From assembly GCA_029432795.1 (NCBI GenBank), contig JARNMJ010000016.1:19551-83550 (forward strand): a DNA stretch of 64,000 nucleotides. The letters are read 5' to 3'. Below, piece by piece: positions 36,050-44,641 of the stretch (position 1 is the stretch's first letter; every line of letters begins with the position of its first letter). Below the pieces are notes generated by a model. The model worked only from the letters and a program-made list of their open reading frames with translations. It was not told the DNA's origin and did not search any database. Position numbers and translations under genes: made by a program. Origin of the DNA: Pontiellaceae bacterium B12219 (lineage in GTDB: Bacteria; Verrucomicrobiota; Kiritimatiellia; Kiritimatiellales; Pontiellaceae).

Positions 36050-36783
36050 CAGCCATGCTCCTGATCGTGTCGGACGGCGTGAACGTGCGCACCGTACATA
36101 TCGTGAATCAGATTTTCGTCGATTTCGCAGACCGGGTGGGTGTGCACCGCACGGTTCACACAGATCACTTTTTCAACGTAGCGCGAAACATAGGCCACAT
36201 CGTGCGAAACCACCACAATGGTTAATTCCTTATTCAGCTCTCTCAGCAAATCAAACAGCTCCTGTTCCACATAATCATCGAGACTGGAAGTCGGTTCATC
36301 GAGCAGCAGCAGCTTCGGTTCGGAAACCAGCGCACGCGCAATCAGCACCCGCTGTTTCTGTCCGCCGGAAAGGGCATTCAACGGGCGTTTATGCAGATCG
36401 CCGAGTCCCACACGCTCCAGCATGGCGTGCGCGGCCGCACGATCAGTTTTTGTATAAAACCCCAAATGGCGGGTTTTACCCAGCCGTCCCATCAAAACCA
36501 CATCCAGTGCCGTGACGGGAAACTGGGCATCGAGGTTGGCATATTGCGCCAGATAGCCGATCCATTTTCTTCCCGCCGCAGGAACGTTGCCGAAAACAGA
36601 AACTGTCCCCGATTGCGGCTCCAACAAGCCCAGAATAATTTTAAGCAACGTCGTTTTTCCGCCGCCGTTCGGGCCGACAATCGATACGAATTCGCGCTCG
36701 CCCAGCGAAAGCTGTGCGTTTTCCAATACGGATACCGGGCCGTAGGAAAAGTTTAAATTATCAATCTGGATGGGATTATTCAT
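36049..36783 (-). CDS. znuC: zinc/manganese ABC transporter ATP-binding protein
   Basis: A 244-residue ABC ATPase. Walker A is GPNGGGKTTLLK, signature is LSGGQKQRVLIA, Walker B is LLLLDEPTSSLD, and the switch His is in VVSHDVAYVSRYV. The sequence after the switch ends in a His-containing tail (MYGAHVHAVRHDQEHG) as in metal-type ATPases. Its last base overlaps the permease start. An 88-bp gap with a long inverted repeat separates it from znuA. Confidence 0.93.
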   Translation of the reverse strand: MNNPIQIDNLNFSYGPVSVLENAQLSLGEREFVSIVGPNGGGKTTLLKIILGLLEPQSGTVSVFGNVPAAGRKWIGYLAQYANLDAQFPVTALDVVLMGRLGKTRHLGFYTKTDRAAAHAMLERVGLGDLHKRPLNALSGGQKQRVLIARALVSEPKLLLLDEPTSSLDDYVEQELFDLLRELNKELTIVVVSHDVAYVSRYVEKVICVNRAVHTHPVCEIDENLIHDMYGAHVHAVRHDQEHG

Positions 36784-36791
36784 GAATGCTG

Positions 36792-36863
36792 AACCACGGA
36801 ATACACAGAATGCACTGAAACCAGATCAGTCCGCATTCCGTGTCTTCTGTGTATTCCGTGGTT
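36792..36863. repeat. 19-bp perfect inverted repeat in the znuA-znuC gap
   Basis: The arms at 36792-36810 and 36845-36863 are perfect reverse complements (AACCACGGAATACACAGAA on the plus strand). They are separated by 34 bp that contain a weaker inner repeat. A transcript would form a very stable hairpin inside the operon. No T-run follows in the direction of transcription. Confidence 0.85.
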
Positions 36864-36871
36864 AATTCTTG

Positions 36872-37732
36872 TTAATTATACGACGAGGAAAGAGCATCCG
36901 CGATTTGCTGCAGGTTGGCAACAACATCTTCATCCAGCGGGTTGAGTTGTACCACCGAGCCGCCGATTGCATCGGCCACGGCGTTGGCACTTTCAATCGG
37001 GAACTGCTTTTGCACAAAAATCACATTCACCCCATCCACCTGCGCCGCTTCAATCAAATCCCCCAGCTGACGGGGCGACGGTGACTTTCCATCCAGTTCA
37101 ATCGGTACTTCAACCAGTCCGTACCGATCTGCAAAATAACCGAACGAAGGGTGGAAGACATAAAAGCGTTTCCCTTTATACGGCGCGAGCTGCTCCCGTG
37201 TGGTGGCATCCAGCGTTTCCAGCGTCTGGATTAAATTCGTGTAGGCATTCGGATCGGCCAACCCCTCGGCTTCCAGGCTTTGGAACATGGCAGAGGCAAT
37301 CTGCTGGGCATTATTCGCGCTGAGCCAGACATGCGGATCTTTTTCGCCATGATCGTGATCACAATGTTCGCCATGGTGTTCGTGCGGCATCGACCGTTTC
37401 TCAATCTGCGTATCCGTTCCAATGATTGGAAGATCCGGGTAGAGCGGTTCGATCTTTTTCAGGAGCGACTTTTCAAACGGAACGCCGATTGTAAACAGCA
37501 TTTCAGCTTCGCCCAGCGCGGCCAGCTGGCGCGCCGTCGGCTCATACGAATGCGGCGACTGCCCTTCGCCGACCAGCGTGCGGACATCGGCGCGGTCGCC
37601 CACCAGCGATTTCAGCAAACCGGCCTGCGGCTGAATGCTCACGAAGAGAATGGGCTTTTCGTTTTTCTGCTCCTGTTTGGAGCAGCCGGAAAGCAGCAAA
37701 AGTGCGGATAAAATTAAAGTAGTACCTTTCAT
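36872..37732 (-). CDS. znuA: zinc ABC transporter substrate-binding lipoprotein
   Basis: A 286-residue protein of the ZnuA/TroA (cluster A-1) fold. The lipobox is LLLLSGCSK. A His/Asp-rich loop, HEHHGEHCDHDHGEKDPHVWL, lies at about residues 115-135, typical of zinc-specific binding proteins. Metal-ligand segments GQSPHSYEPT and YVFHPSFGYFA are present. The first gene of the importer operon. Two palindrome copies (37271 and 37417) lie in its coding sequence. No Zur-like operator was recognised. Confidence 0.94.
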   Translation of the reverse strand: MKGTTLILSALLLLSGCSKQEQKNEKPILFVSIQPQAGLLKSLVGDRADVRTLVGEGQSPHSYEPTARQLAALGEAEMLFTIGVPFEKSLLKKIEPLYPDLPIIGTDTQIEKRSMPHEHHGEHCDHDHGEKDPHVWLSANNAQQIASAMFQSLEAEGLADPNAYTNLIQTLETLDATTREQLAPYKGKRFYVFHPSFGYFADRYGLVEVPIELDGKSPSPRQLGDLIEAAQVDGVNVIFVQKQFPIESANAVADAIGGSVVQLNPLDEDVVANLQQIADALSSSYN

Positions 37733-37748
37733 GGGCGATATAGTTAGC

Positions 37749-38048
37749 CTACTCCTCAGCGAATGACAACAACTCGGCCCGTATTTCGTCCGTCGGGTTG
37801 AAAATCCGTACGCGTTTATTGCGCCCCGTCTCGCCCGAAAGAATCTCCAGGCTGTTGCGCGGAATCTTCCAATGCTTGGAAAGAAATTTAATCAGATAGG
37901 CATTTGCCTTTCCATCCACCGGCGGAGCCTGAATCCGTATTTTAAGCGCATCGCCCAGTAACCCCGCCAAACCGTCCTTCGATGCCCGCGGCACCACCCG
38001 GATATTCAGAATGATCGAGTCTTCTTTTTCTTCAAAACAGGAGTTCAT
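37749..38048 (-). CDS. DUF167 (YggU-type) protein
   Basis: A 99-residue protein with the DUF167 core: VVPRASKDGLAG, IRIQAPPVDGKANAYLIKFLSK and LEILSGETGRNKRVRI. Function is not known although the family is widespread. It lies 16 bp upstream of znuA on the same strand. A copy of the 15-bp palindrome is embedded in a variable position (SKHWK). Confidence 0.92.
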   Translation of the reverse strand: MNSCFEEKEDSIILNIRVVPRASKDGLAGLLGDALKIRIQAPPVDGKANAYLIKFLSKHWKIPRNSLEILSGETGRNKRVRIFNPTDEIRAELLSFAEE

Positions 38049-38119
38049 CAGTCGCCTTCTTCAAAAGAGTAGTAGGTATTGTTTGAGATTAATAATGTAA
38101 AAGATAGAATGGTTCATCT

Positions 38120-40324
38120 ATGAACTATTACGCACATAGTAATACCGAGGATCCTTCCCGTTGGCAACCGCTCGAAGACCATTTAGAGCAAGTCGCCGAA
38201 CTCGCAGCACAATTTGCCCGCCCCTTCGGCGGCGAGGAATGGGCGCGGCTCGCCGGACTCTGGCATGATTTAGGCAAATATCATCCGGACTTCCAGCGTA
38301 AGCTGAAAGGGGAAAGTATTCGCGTTGTCCATTCCGAGGCGGGTGGGCATTTGGTTTCACTTAAAGAATGGCGTGGGATGGATGTAATTTTTTCGTGGCT
38401 GATTATGGGGCACCACGCCGGGTTGGCTGATTACGGCGCCGGGGATGCCGGAGGAAAGGCGCTGGAACCGAAGATGCGCCATCCTGAAAAATCCAATGAC
38501 GTGTTGTCGAATGTTCCTGCGATAATTTTGGACCAAATACCGCCCGTAAAGCCGCCAATGTTTGCGAATGCAGATCGGTATCCGGATCAGGCGTTTTTTG
38601 TCCGCATGTTGTACTCTTGTTTGGTGGATGCCGATTTTCTCGATACGGAAGCGTTCATGGATGCATCGCGTAAGGCCGCACGTCCAAACAATCCCGCGAG
38701 CATGGAAGAGCTGTTATCTTGTTTCGATGCGCATATGGCACGATTCGATGGAGCGGAAGGTACGGTGAATCAATGCCGGGCGCAGGTGTTGGCACAGTGC
38801 CGCGCCGCTGCTGAGCAAGCGGGCGCATTTTCACTGACGGTTCCGACGGGCGGCGGAAAGACGCTGGCGTCGCTGGCATTTGCGCTGCGGCACGCAGTGA
38901 AGCACCAAAAGCGCCGCATCATTTATGTGATTCCCTACACGAGCATCATTGAGCAAACCGCTGAAGTGTTTCGTTCAATTCCTGGTTTCGAGGATGCCGT
39001 ACTGGAACATCATTCGAATCTGGTTTTTGACGACGATCAGGAAATCGCGGAAAAACGCGCACGACTCGCGATGGAAAACTGGGATGCGCCCATTGTGGTG
39101 ACGACGAACGTCCAGTTTTTCGAGTCGTTGTATGCGAACCGGAGCAGCCGGTGCCGCAAGTTGCATAATATTGCGAACAGCGTGGTGATTTTTGATGAAG
39201 CGCAATGTTTGCCGCCCGCATTTCTGCGGCCCTGTGTGTTCGCGATTCGAGAATTGGCTCGGCACTACGGTGTCACGCCTGTGCTTTGCACCGCTACGCA
39301 GCCCGTGCTCACGGAAACTAAGTCGTTTGATTTTGAATTCACCGAAGGTTTTAAGCAGGTCACTGAAATTATCGACAAACCGAATGCATTGAGTCAGCAA
39401 CTTGCGCGCGTTCAGGTGGAAGTGCTCAATGAATTGAACCCGGTTGATCTCGCTGTGTTGGCCGATCAGTTAAAAGCGGAATGCAGTTCGTTACTCTGCA
39501 TTGTAAACCGCAAGGCGGATGCGCGGGCACTTGCCGAGCGGCTTCCTGGGGAAAATACCATTCATCTTTCGACCAACCTTTGCGCGGCGCACCGGTTCGA
39601 GGTGCTCTCGGAGATTCGCCAACGGTTGAAGTGCGGTGAGCACCTGTTGGTGATCAGCACGTCATTGGTCGAAGCGGGGGTTGATCTCGATTTTCCGGTG
39701 GTCTACCGCGCATTGGCCGGACTCGACTCCATTGCTCAAGCCGCCGGACGATGCAATCGCGAAGGAAAACTGAAAATGGGCCGCACGGTCGTTTTTATGC
39801 CGGGAAAACAGCCCGACTACGTAAAGCCCGCCGCATCGCTCGCGCTGAACTATTTGAAACCCGACCGTTTGAACCGCATCTTTTTGCCGGAAACATTCCG
39901 CGCCTATTTCAAGCAATACTTTTTTATGAAAGGGACGCAGGCGCTCGATCAAAAAGGCATCCGTGAGCTCTTGCCGAATGAGACAGCCGCGATCCGCTTC
40001 CAAACCGCCGCAGAACGTTTCCGTCTCATTGATTCCGATTGGCAGCTTCCCGTCATTATGCCTTTCCGCGAAGCGTCGGAGCTGGTCGATCAGCTATTGA
40101 CGCGCAAATGGGAAGCCAAAGCCATCTGCCGGAAACTGCAGCGCTATACCGTCAATATTTCCAAGCGCGTGGTGGATCAATTGGTGGATCAGGATTACGC
40201 GCGGCCCGTGGAAGGATTCGAAGGAATGGTTTTTCTGCATACCAGGCAACTCTACGACGAACGTTTCGGATTCATTCCGCCCGACTCGATTGAAAGCTTT
40301 AATTCGGAGGAATTAGTCATATGA
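38120..40324 (+). CDS. cas3: type I-C CRISPR-associated nuclease-helicase Cas3
   Basis: A 734-residue Cas3 with the HD nuclease first: His21, WHDLGKYHPDF (H49-D50), and the later GHHAGLADYG. The SF2 helicase follows: Walker A PTGGGKTLASLAFA, DEAQ box VVIFDEAQCLPPA, LCTATQPVL and motif VI AQAAGRCNREG. Length and neighbours fit type I-C. Cas3 is recruited by target-bound Cascade and unwinds and degrades the invader. It is followed by a 226-bp gap that carries a convergent small RNA rather than by cas5c directly, so it may be a separate transcript from the rest of the locus. Confidence 0.97.
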   Translation: MNYYAHSNTEDPSRWQPLEDHLEQVAELAAQFARPFGGEEWARLAGLWHDLGKYHPDFQRKLKGESIRVVHSEAGGHLVSLKEWRGMDVIFSWLIMGHHAGLADYGAGDAGGKALEPKMRHPEKSNDVLSNVPAIILDQIPPVKPPMFANADRYPDQAFFVRMLYSCLVDADFLDTEAFMDASRKAARPNNPASMEELLSCFDAHMARFDGAEGTVNQCRAQVLAQCRAAAEQAGAFSLTVPTGGGKTLASLAFALRHAVKHQKRRIIYVIPYTSIIEQTAEVFRSIPGFEDAVLEHHSNLVFDDDQEIAEKRARLAMENWDAPIVVTTNVQFFESLYANRSSRCRKLHNIANSVVIFDEAQCLPPAFLRPCVFAIRELARHYGVTPVLCTATQPVLTETKSFDFEFTEGFKQVTEIIDKPNALSQQLARVQVEVLNELNPVDLAVLADQLKAECSSLLCIVNRKADARALAERLPGENTIHLSTNLCAAHRFEVLSEIRQRLKCGEHLLVISTSLVEAGVDLDFPVVYRALAGLDSIAQAAGRCNREGKLKMGRTVVFMPGKQPDYVKPAASLALNYLKPDRLNRIFLPETFRAYFKQYFFMKGTQALDQKGIRELLPNETAAIRFQTAAERFRLIDSDWQLPVIMPFREASELVDQLLTRKWEAKAICRKLQRYTVNISKRVVDQLVDQDYARPVEGFEGMVFLHTRQLYDERFGFIPPDSIESFNSEELVI

Positions 40325-40346
40325 AAAAGGCGGCCCGAAGGCCGCC
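40324..40346 (-). terminator. rho-independent terminator of the CRISPR-like RNA
   Basis: On the minus strand: GGCGGCC, loop TTCG, GGCCGCC, then TTTTT. The 7-bp stem is perfect and has the stable UUCG loop. On the plus strand no T-run follows, so it acts mainly on minus-strand transcription. Confidence 0.9.
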
Positions 40347-40440
40347 CGAATTACTGAATATATTCAGTTTATGGTTTCAATCCACGTTCAATAAGAACGG
40401 CAATGTGGAGGTTGCACGGGACGTTAGAGCTGTGCAAGGA
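40324..40440 (-). ncRNA. CRISPR-repeat-like small RNA (CreR-like), 5' end not defined
   Basis: Read on the minus strand the gap holds, in order: a 5-bp hairpin (CGTTC, loop TTATT, GAACG; plus positions 40385-40399); the 11-nt handle TGGATTGAAAC, identical to the 3' end of the array repeats (plus 40374-40384); a spacer-like stretch starting CATAAACTG; then a perfect terminator (40329-40346) with T5. Hairpin plus handle imitates the crRNA repeat while the stem sequence differs from the array stem, so it is not a stray array repeat. Cas5c should be able to cut at the stem base and load this RNA. An upstream TTGCAC/GTGCAA stem (40412-40437) may be part of it. The 5' limit is a guess. Confidence 0.7.
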
Positions 40441-40442
40441 AA

Positions 40443-40480
40443 ATTGAAATTGTCATATACTAATATAAAAGGTTATGGAA
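40443..40480 (-). promoter_or_regulatory. putative CreR-like target in the cas operon promoter
   Basis: On the minus strand, TTC (the type I-C PAM) at 40478-40480 is followed by CATAACCT. This equals the first eight bases of the small RNA spacer (CATAAACT) except at position 6, a position flipped out of the duplex in type I guides. Beyond the seed there is no match. The 35-bp protospacer would cover AT-rich -10-like hexamers (TATACT, TAATAT, TATAAA at 40456-40469) upstream of the gene at 40551. Binding would block transcription of the downstream cas operon. Confidence 0.55.
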
Positions 40481-40550
40481 AAAAGTTTTTGACGCGGGGT
40501 GCCGAAGGGGCTATTTGTTTTTTAACAACGAGCCGATAGGAGGTGTTGAT

Positions 40551-41216
40551 ATGAATGAGATTCCGAGAATTAGTGCAAATAAACTTGGCGAGTACATGAA
40601 TGCAACAGTTAGCCGGAGACGTCAGATCATTAAGGATCAGAAAAGTCCAAAGAAGTTTAAGGCTGCTTACTATCGGCCTGCTCAAAATGCTCTGAGTAAG
40701 TATATTTCCGGTGAATGGGCGTTACCTCAGCTTTTCGATAAATTAGCGGTTTTGCATGATGGCTCTGATGGCAGGGAATATCAGAACCGCGTCAAGGGAT
40801 GTTCGGCAGGTGCAATAGAAGCATTCTTGGCTAATTACGAAGATTTTAGTTTTCCGGGGAGAGTCAACAGTGTGAGTTCCTTTTCCAGTATGGCCATGGA
40901 TTTAAATGGAGTGATGATTTCAGTACGACCAGATCTTTTGCTTGAGAATGCCGATGACTCCGAGGTTGTCGGGGCTGTGAAATTTCATTTTTCGAAGTCT
41001 GTTCCTCTAGGAGATGTTGGGAGTGATTATGTGGCACTGATTTTACGGCTTTATTTGGAGGAAGAAATTGGGGTGAAAAATGTCGATCCCAAGAAATGTA
41101 TTGTTTTAGATATTCACGATGGAAATTTACGATTTGCTCCAAAATCCTTCGTAAAACGGAAACGCGATATTCAGGCTGCTTGTGATGAAATTCGCTCTGG
41201 TTGGGAAACAATTTGA
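40551..41216 (+). CDS. unknown gene between cas3 and cas5c, possible PD-(D/E)XK-like fold
   Basis: A 221-residue soluble protein. I start at 40551 because AGGAGGTG lies six bases upstream; the longer frame to 40515 is not needed. The N-terminus (ISANKLGEYMNATVSRRRQIIKDQKSP) is basic and helical. The segment VRPDLLLE (Asp128), then GAVKFHFSKS (Lys144), and a helix YVALILRLYLEEEIG resemble the order of a PD-(D/E)XK nuclease, but the acidic residue usually two before the Lys is absent. Base composition is more AT-rich than in the cas genes, hinting at a later arrival. It is not a usual type I-C gene. It ends three bases before the cas5c ribosome site, so it is co-transcribed. Function unknown. 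Confidence 0.75.
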   Translation: MNEIPRISANKLGEYMNATVSRRRQIIKDQKSPKKFKAAYYRPAQNALSKYISGEWALPQLFDKLAVLHDGSDGREYQNRVKGCSAGAIEAFLANYEDFSFPGRVNSVSSFSSMAMDLNGVMISVRPDLLLENADDSEVVGAVKFHFSKSVPLGDVGSDYVALILRLYLEEEIGVKNVDPKKCIVLDIHDGNLRFAPKSFVKRKRDIQAACDEIRSGWETI

Positions 41217-41230
41217 TTGGAGAAATGATG

Positions 41231-41893
41231 ATGAAAAAAAGTAAACCCTTCCGGTTGCGAGTGAGCGGCGAAAACGCCTGCTTCACCCGTCCGGAAATGA
41301 AAGTGGAGCGCGTGTCGTATGATGTGATTACGCCATCGGCGGCGCGCGGTATCTTCGAAGCGATTCTGTGGAAACCCGCGATCCAGTGGAATATTCGGCA
41401 GATCGATGTACTTAAACCGGTAAAGTGGGAATCCGTGCGGCGCAATGAAGTGGGCAAAAAGATGGGTAAGCCCTCAGCGGGTCATATGGCGGGCGGACGG
41501 CATAAGCCGTTGGAACTCTTTGTTGAAAAGGAGCGCCAACAACGTGCGGGCCTTTTTCTGAAGCATGTCGAATATGTGCTTCATGCTGACTTTGAAATGA
41601 CAGCAAAGGCAGGCGCTGACGATACGGTGACTAAATTCGAGCAGATGTTTTTGCGGCGGGCGTCGCAGGGCCAATGTTTTCAGCAACCTTATTTCGGCTG
41701 CCGCGAATTCCCCGTCGACTTTGAATTGATTGGGTTGAAGGATGAGCTGCCTGAGCCAATTCAGGAAACACGCGATTTGGGGTGGATGCTCTACGATTTG
41801 GATTATCGCGGAAAGGAGCCGATGCCTCAGTTTTTTCATGCGCAACTCGTGAACGGATCATTGGACTTGAGGGACGTGGAGGTGCGGTCATGA
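41231..41893 (+). CDS. cas5c: Cas5c (Csd5/Cas5d), crRNA-processing Cascade subunit
   Basis: A 220-residue protein with the typical Cas5c start: RLRVSGENACFTRPEMKVERVSYDVITPSAARGIFEAILWKPAIQW. In type I-C this subunit is the endonuclease that cuts the repeat at the stem base and keeps the 11-nt 5' handle. Three consecutive ATG codons (41225, 41228, 41231) are possible; GGAG at 41219-41222 best suits the last. The stop overlaps the cas8c start (ATGA). It would also be expected to process the CRISPR-like RNA upstream. Confidence 0.96.
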   Translation: MKKSKPFRLRVSGENACFTRPEMKVERVSYDVITPSAARGIFEAILWKPAIQWNIRQIDVLKPVKWESVRRNEVGKKMGKPSAGHMAGGRHKPLELFVEKERQQRAGLFLKHVEYVLHADFEMTAKAGADDTVTKFEQMFLRRASQGQCFQQPYFGCREFPVDFELIGLKDELPEPIQETRDLGWMLYDLDYRGKEPMPQFFHAQLVNGSLDLRDVEVRS

Positions 41894-43692
41894 TTCTGCA
41901 GGCATTAGCTCAATATTACGATCGGTTACTGCATGATCCGAAGATCAATATTGCGCCTTTGGGGTTTGAGCAGAAGAAGATCGATTTTTTAATTCTGCTT
42001 ACAGAACAAGGTACCTTCAGTGCACTTTGGGATTTGCGGGAAGGAACTGGAAAAAAGAAGCAGGGCCGAATGACGCGTGTTCCAAAGGGCGTCAAGCGGA
42101 CTGTCGGAGTCGCGGCGAATCTATTGTGGGACACCGCACCCTACGCGCTGGGCCATTTATTGCGCTCCGATAAGAAAGCGAAGTTGGCCTATCGTGGAAA
42201 GGGCGCAGCGAAGCGGCTCGACCTCTCCAAATCCAAAAAAGAGTTGGCGAAGATGAAGGCACGCTTGCCCAAACAGTACGCGGCTTTTATTGAGGAAATT
42301 GAAAAGACCTTTGAAGGCTGTGATGACGCTGGCATTCGGGCGGTATTGGCTTTTTTGCGAACTGCTGAATTTGATGTGTTGTTCGCGCATCCGCTGTGGC
42401 AAGAGGTGGAAGCGAGCGGGGGAAATCTGACCTTCGCGCTTGAAGATGGTGAGATGATTTGTCAACGCCCGGCAGTGGTTCGGGCGATTGTTGAGCAGGC
42501 GAAACCATCTACAGGCGGACAGGTGTGTGCGGTGCGGGGCGAACCCGATGAACTGGCGGAGCTGCATACGGCCATCAAAGGGGTGTGGGGAGCACAATCA
42601 TCCGGAGCCAATATCGTCTCGTTCAATTTGGATGCCGTGAGTTCATTCGGGAAGAAGCAGGGGCATAATGCACCCATTGGAAAGCAGGCGGAGTTCGCCT
42701 ACACGACTGCGCTGAATTATCTGTTGGCGAGCGATCGGCAGCGGATGCAGGTGGGCGACGCGAGCACGGTCTTCTGGGCAAGAGATCCCTCAGATTTCGA
42801 ACAGACCTTTATTTCCTGCTTTGAACAGCCCCAAAAAGGCGAAGAGGCAGTGAAGTACGATAAAATCCGTTCCCTGCTTCGTTCAGTCAAAAGCGGTGTT
42901 CCGGCGGAGGACGAGATGCGCCCCTTTTATGTATTGGGTCTCGCTCCCAATGCCGCACGTATTTCGATTCGGTTTTGGTATGAAGGTAATTTGAAGCAGA
43001 TCAAAGAGCGTATGGCTCGTTTCTTCGAAGAAATTGAAATGGTTCGGTCAAAACGGGATCCCGAGTTCCTTTCGCTCTTACAACTGCTCAGCTCCACCGC
43101 TACGGAAGGGAAGATCGATAATCTGCCGCCGAATATTGCGGGTGATTTTGCGCGTGCAGTTTTCATGGGTGGAAATTATCCGCGTACGCTGCTTTCGAAC
43201 GCGGTTCGGCGCTGCAAGGCGGAGCAGCGCGTTACATACGCACGGGTTTCAATCATTAAGGCGTGTTTAGTGCGAAACGCGCAGTTTCCAAATTTAACTA
43301 ACCAGGAGGTCTCAGTGGCATTGGATAAAACATATGACGACATGGGCTATGTGTTGGGGCGCTTATTCGCTGTGCTCGAACGTATTCAGGAGAAAGCGCA
43401 GCCGGGAATTAATAAAACGATTCGCGATACCTATTTCGGCGCCGCGACCAGTTCTCCGCAGATCACGTTTAAGCGATTGGATGAACTTTCGATTCATCAT
43501 CTCGCGAAGATCCGAAATGGCGGTCAATCCATCGTGTGGTACGAGCGTTTGAAGCAGGAAGTTTACGACCTGATTCCCGCATCAGGAATTCGCAACCAGT
43601 TGACCTTGGAAGAGCAGGCGCGTTTCGCCGTCGGCTACTATCATCAGCGTCAGGATTTTTTCACCAAAAAAGAAATTGAAGGAGAAGTGTAA
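41890..43692 (+). CDS. cas8c: Cas8c (Csd1), large subunit of type I-C Cascade
   Basis: A 600-residue Cas8c: [35 protein letters not shown] and the [21 protein letters not shown] segment are typical of Csd1. The large subunit recognises the PAM (TTC in known type I-C systems). The frame is open to 41782, but the ATG at 41890 overlaps the cas5c stop and gives the usual N-terminus. A second start inside the gene yields Cas11c. Its stop codon overlaps the cas7c ATG by one base. Confidence 0.97.
   Translation: MILQALAQYYDRLLHDPKINIAPLGFEQKKIDFLILLTEQGTFSALWDLREGTGKKKQGRMTRVPKGVKRTVGVAANLLWDTAPYALGHLLRSDKKAKLAYRGKGAAKRLDLSKSKKELAKMKARLPKQYAAFIEEIEKTFEGCDDAGIRAVLAFLRTAEFDVLFAHPLWQEVEASGGNLTFALEDGEMICQRPAVVRAIVEQAKPSTGGQVCAVRGEPDELAELHTAIKGVWGAQSSGANIVSFNLDAVSSFGKKQGHNAPIGKQAEFAYTTALNYLLASDRQRMQVGDASTVFWARDPSDFEQTFISCFEQPQKGEEAVKYDKIRSLLRSVKSGVPAEDEMRPFYVLGLAPNAARISIRFWYEGNLKQIKERMARFFEEIEMVRSKRDPEFLSLLQLLSSTATEGKIDNLPPNIAGDFARAVFMGGNYPRTLLSNAVRRCKAEQRVTYARVSIIKACLVRNAQFPNLTNQEVSVALDKTYDDMGYVLGRLFAVLERIQEKAQPGINKTIRDTYFGAATSSPQITFKRLDELSIHHLAKIRNGGQSIVWYERLKQEVYDLIPASGIRNQLTLEEQARFAVGYYHQRQDFFTKKEIEGEV
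43315..43692 (+). CDS. cas11c: Cas11c, small subunit translated from inside cas8c
   Basis: Inside cas8c, in the same frame, a perfect AGGAGGT (43304-43310) stands four bases before a GTG at 43315. Translation from there gives a 125-residue helical protein ([29 protein letters not shown]...). In other type I-C systems the small subunit Cas11c is made exactly this way, from an internal start near the 3' end of cas8c and of about this size. The strong ribosome site in the middle of a gene has no other explanation. Confidence 0.85.
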   Translation: MALDKTYDDMGYVLGRLFAVLERIQEKAQPGINKTIRDTYFGAATSSPQITFKRLDELSIHHLAKIRNGGQSIVWYERLKQEVYDLIPASGIRNQLTLEEQARFAVGYYHQRQDFFTKKEIEGEV

Positions 43693-44552
43693 TGAGTAAT
43701 CCCATTAATAATCGATATGAATTCGTACTGCTGTTCGACGTAAAGGACGGAAACCCTAATGGCGATCCGGACGCGGGCAATCTGCCGCGCGTCGATCCGG
43801 AAACAGGCAATGGTCTCGTCACGGATGTTTGCCTGAAACGTAAGGTGCGCAACTATATTCAGCTGACGCAGGGCGATAAGCCGGAGATGAAAATTTTCAT
43901 TAAGGAAAAGGGCATCCTCAATACGATGATTGATGCTGCGCATGAAGATGATTTCGTGGCAAATAAGGAAAAACCGGGCGATAAAACCGAGGCGGCCCGT
44001 CAGTTCATGTGCAGAAATTATTTTGATATCCGTACCTTTGGCGCGGTCATGAGCACCGGGAAAAATGCCGGCCAGGTGCGCGGCCCGGTTCAACTGGGAT
44101 TTGCCCGCAGTAAGGACCGCATTTTTACCGGAGAGCACACCATCACGCGCATGGCGGTTGCGACGGAAGCTGAGGCCGAAAAGCAGAAGGGCGACAACCG
44201 AACCATGGGGCGCAAGTTCACTATCCCCTACGGTCTCTACGAAGTGCATGGCTTTATCTCTGCGCCGTTGGCGAAGCAGACGGGGTTCTCCGAGGAGGAC
44301 CTTGAACTGTTCTGGAATGCGCTGATTAATATGTTCGATCACGACCGCTCCGCCGCGCGTGGTGAAATGGCTCCGCAGAAACTGATCGTTTTCAAGCACG
44401 CTTCCGAACTCGGAAATGCCCCGGCGCAGAAGCTGTTTAATCTGGTGACGGTGGAAAAGAACTGCGGCGAGAAACCGCCGCGTTCATTTGCGGACTACAC
44501 GGTGTCGATCGGCGACGCACCGGATGGCGTGGAGCTGATTGAGATGCTTTAA
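43692..44552 (+). CDS. cas7c: Cas7c (Csd2), backbone subunit of type I-C Cascade
   Basis: A 286-residue Cas7: [51 protein letters not shown] is the hallmark N-terminus of Csd2, and [13 protein letters not shown], [19 protein letters not shown] segments follow. Several copies line the crRNA in Cascade. It is followed after 89 bp by an unusual nuclease gene rather than cas4. Confidence 0.97.
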   Translation: MSNPINNRYEFVLLFDVKDGNPNGDPDAGNLPRVDPETGNGLVTDVCLKRKVRNYIQLTQGDKPEMKIFIKEKGILNTMIDAAHEDDFVANKEKPGDKTEAARQFMCRNYFDIRTFGAVMSTGKNAGQVRGPVQLGFARSKDRIFTGEHTITRMAVATEAEAEKQKGDNRTMGRKFTIPYGLYEVHGFISAPLAKQTGFSEEDLELFWNALINMFDHDRSAARGEMAPQKLIVFKHASELGNAPAQKLFNLVTVEKNCGEKPPRSFADYTVSIGDAPDGVELIEML

Positions 44553-44641
44553 AGCAGGCGACCTCTATGGCGTCGGTGACTGATTACGGCCGTCGACGCG
44601 GTGGAGAGTTCTCGGAGTCGGAAGAAGTCAGGGGGAGTTGA

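Noticed and set aside
40321..40539. Plus-strand 72-codon frame between cas3 and the next gene
   Set aside because: No ribosome site, begins at the cas3 stop and runs across the terminator and repeat-like RNA on the other strand; a small toxin was considered but there is no support.
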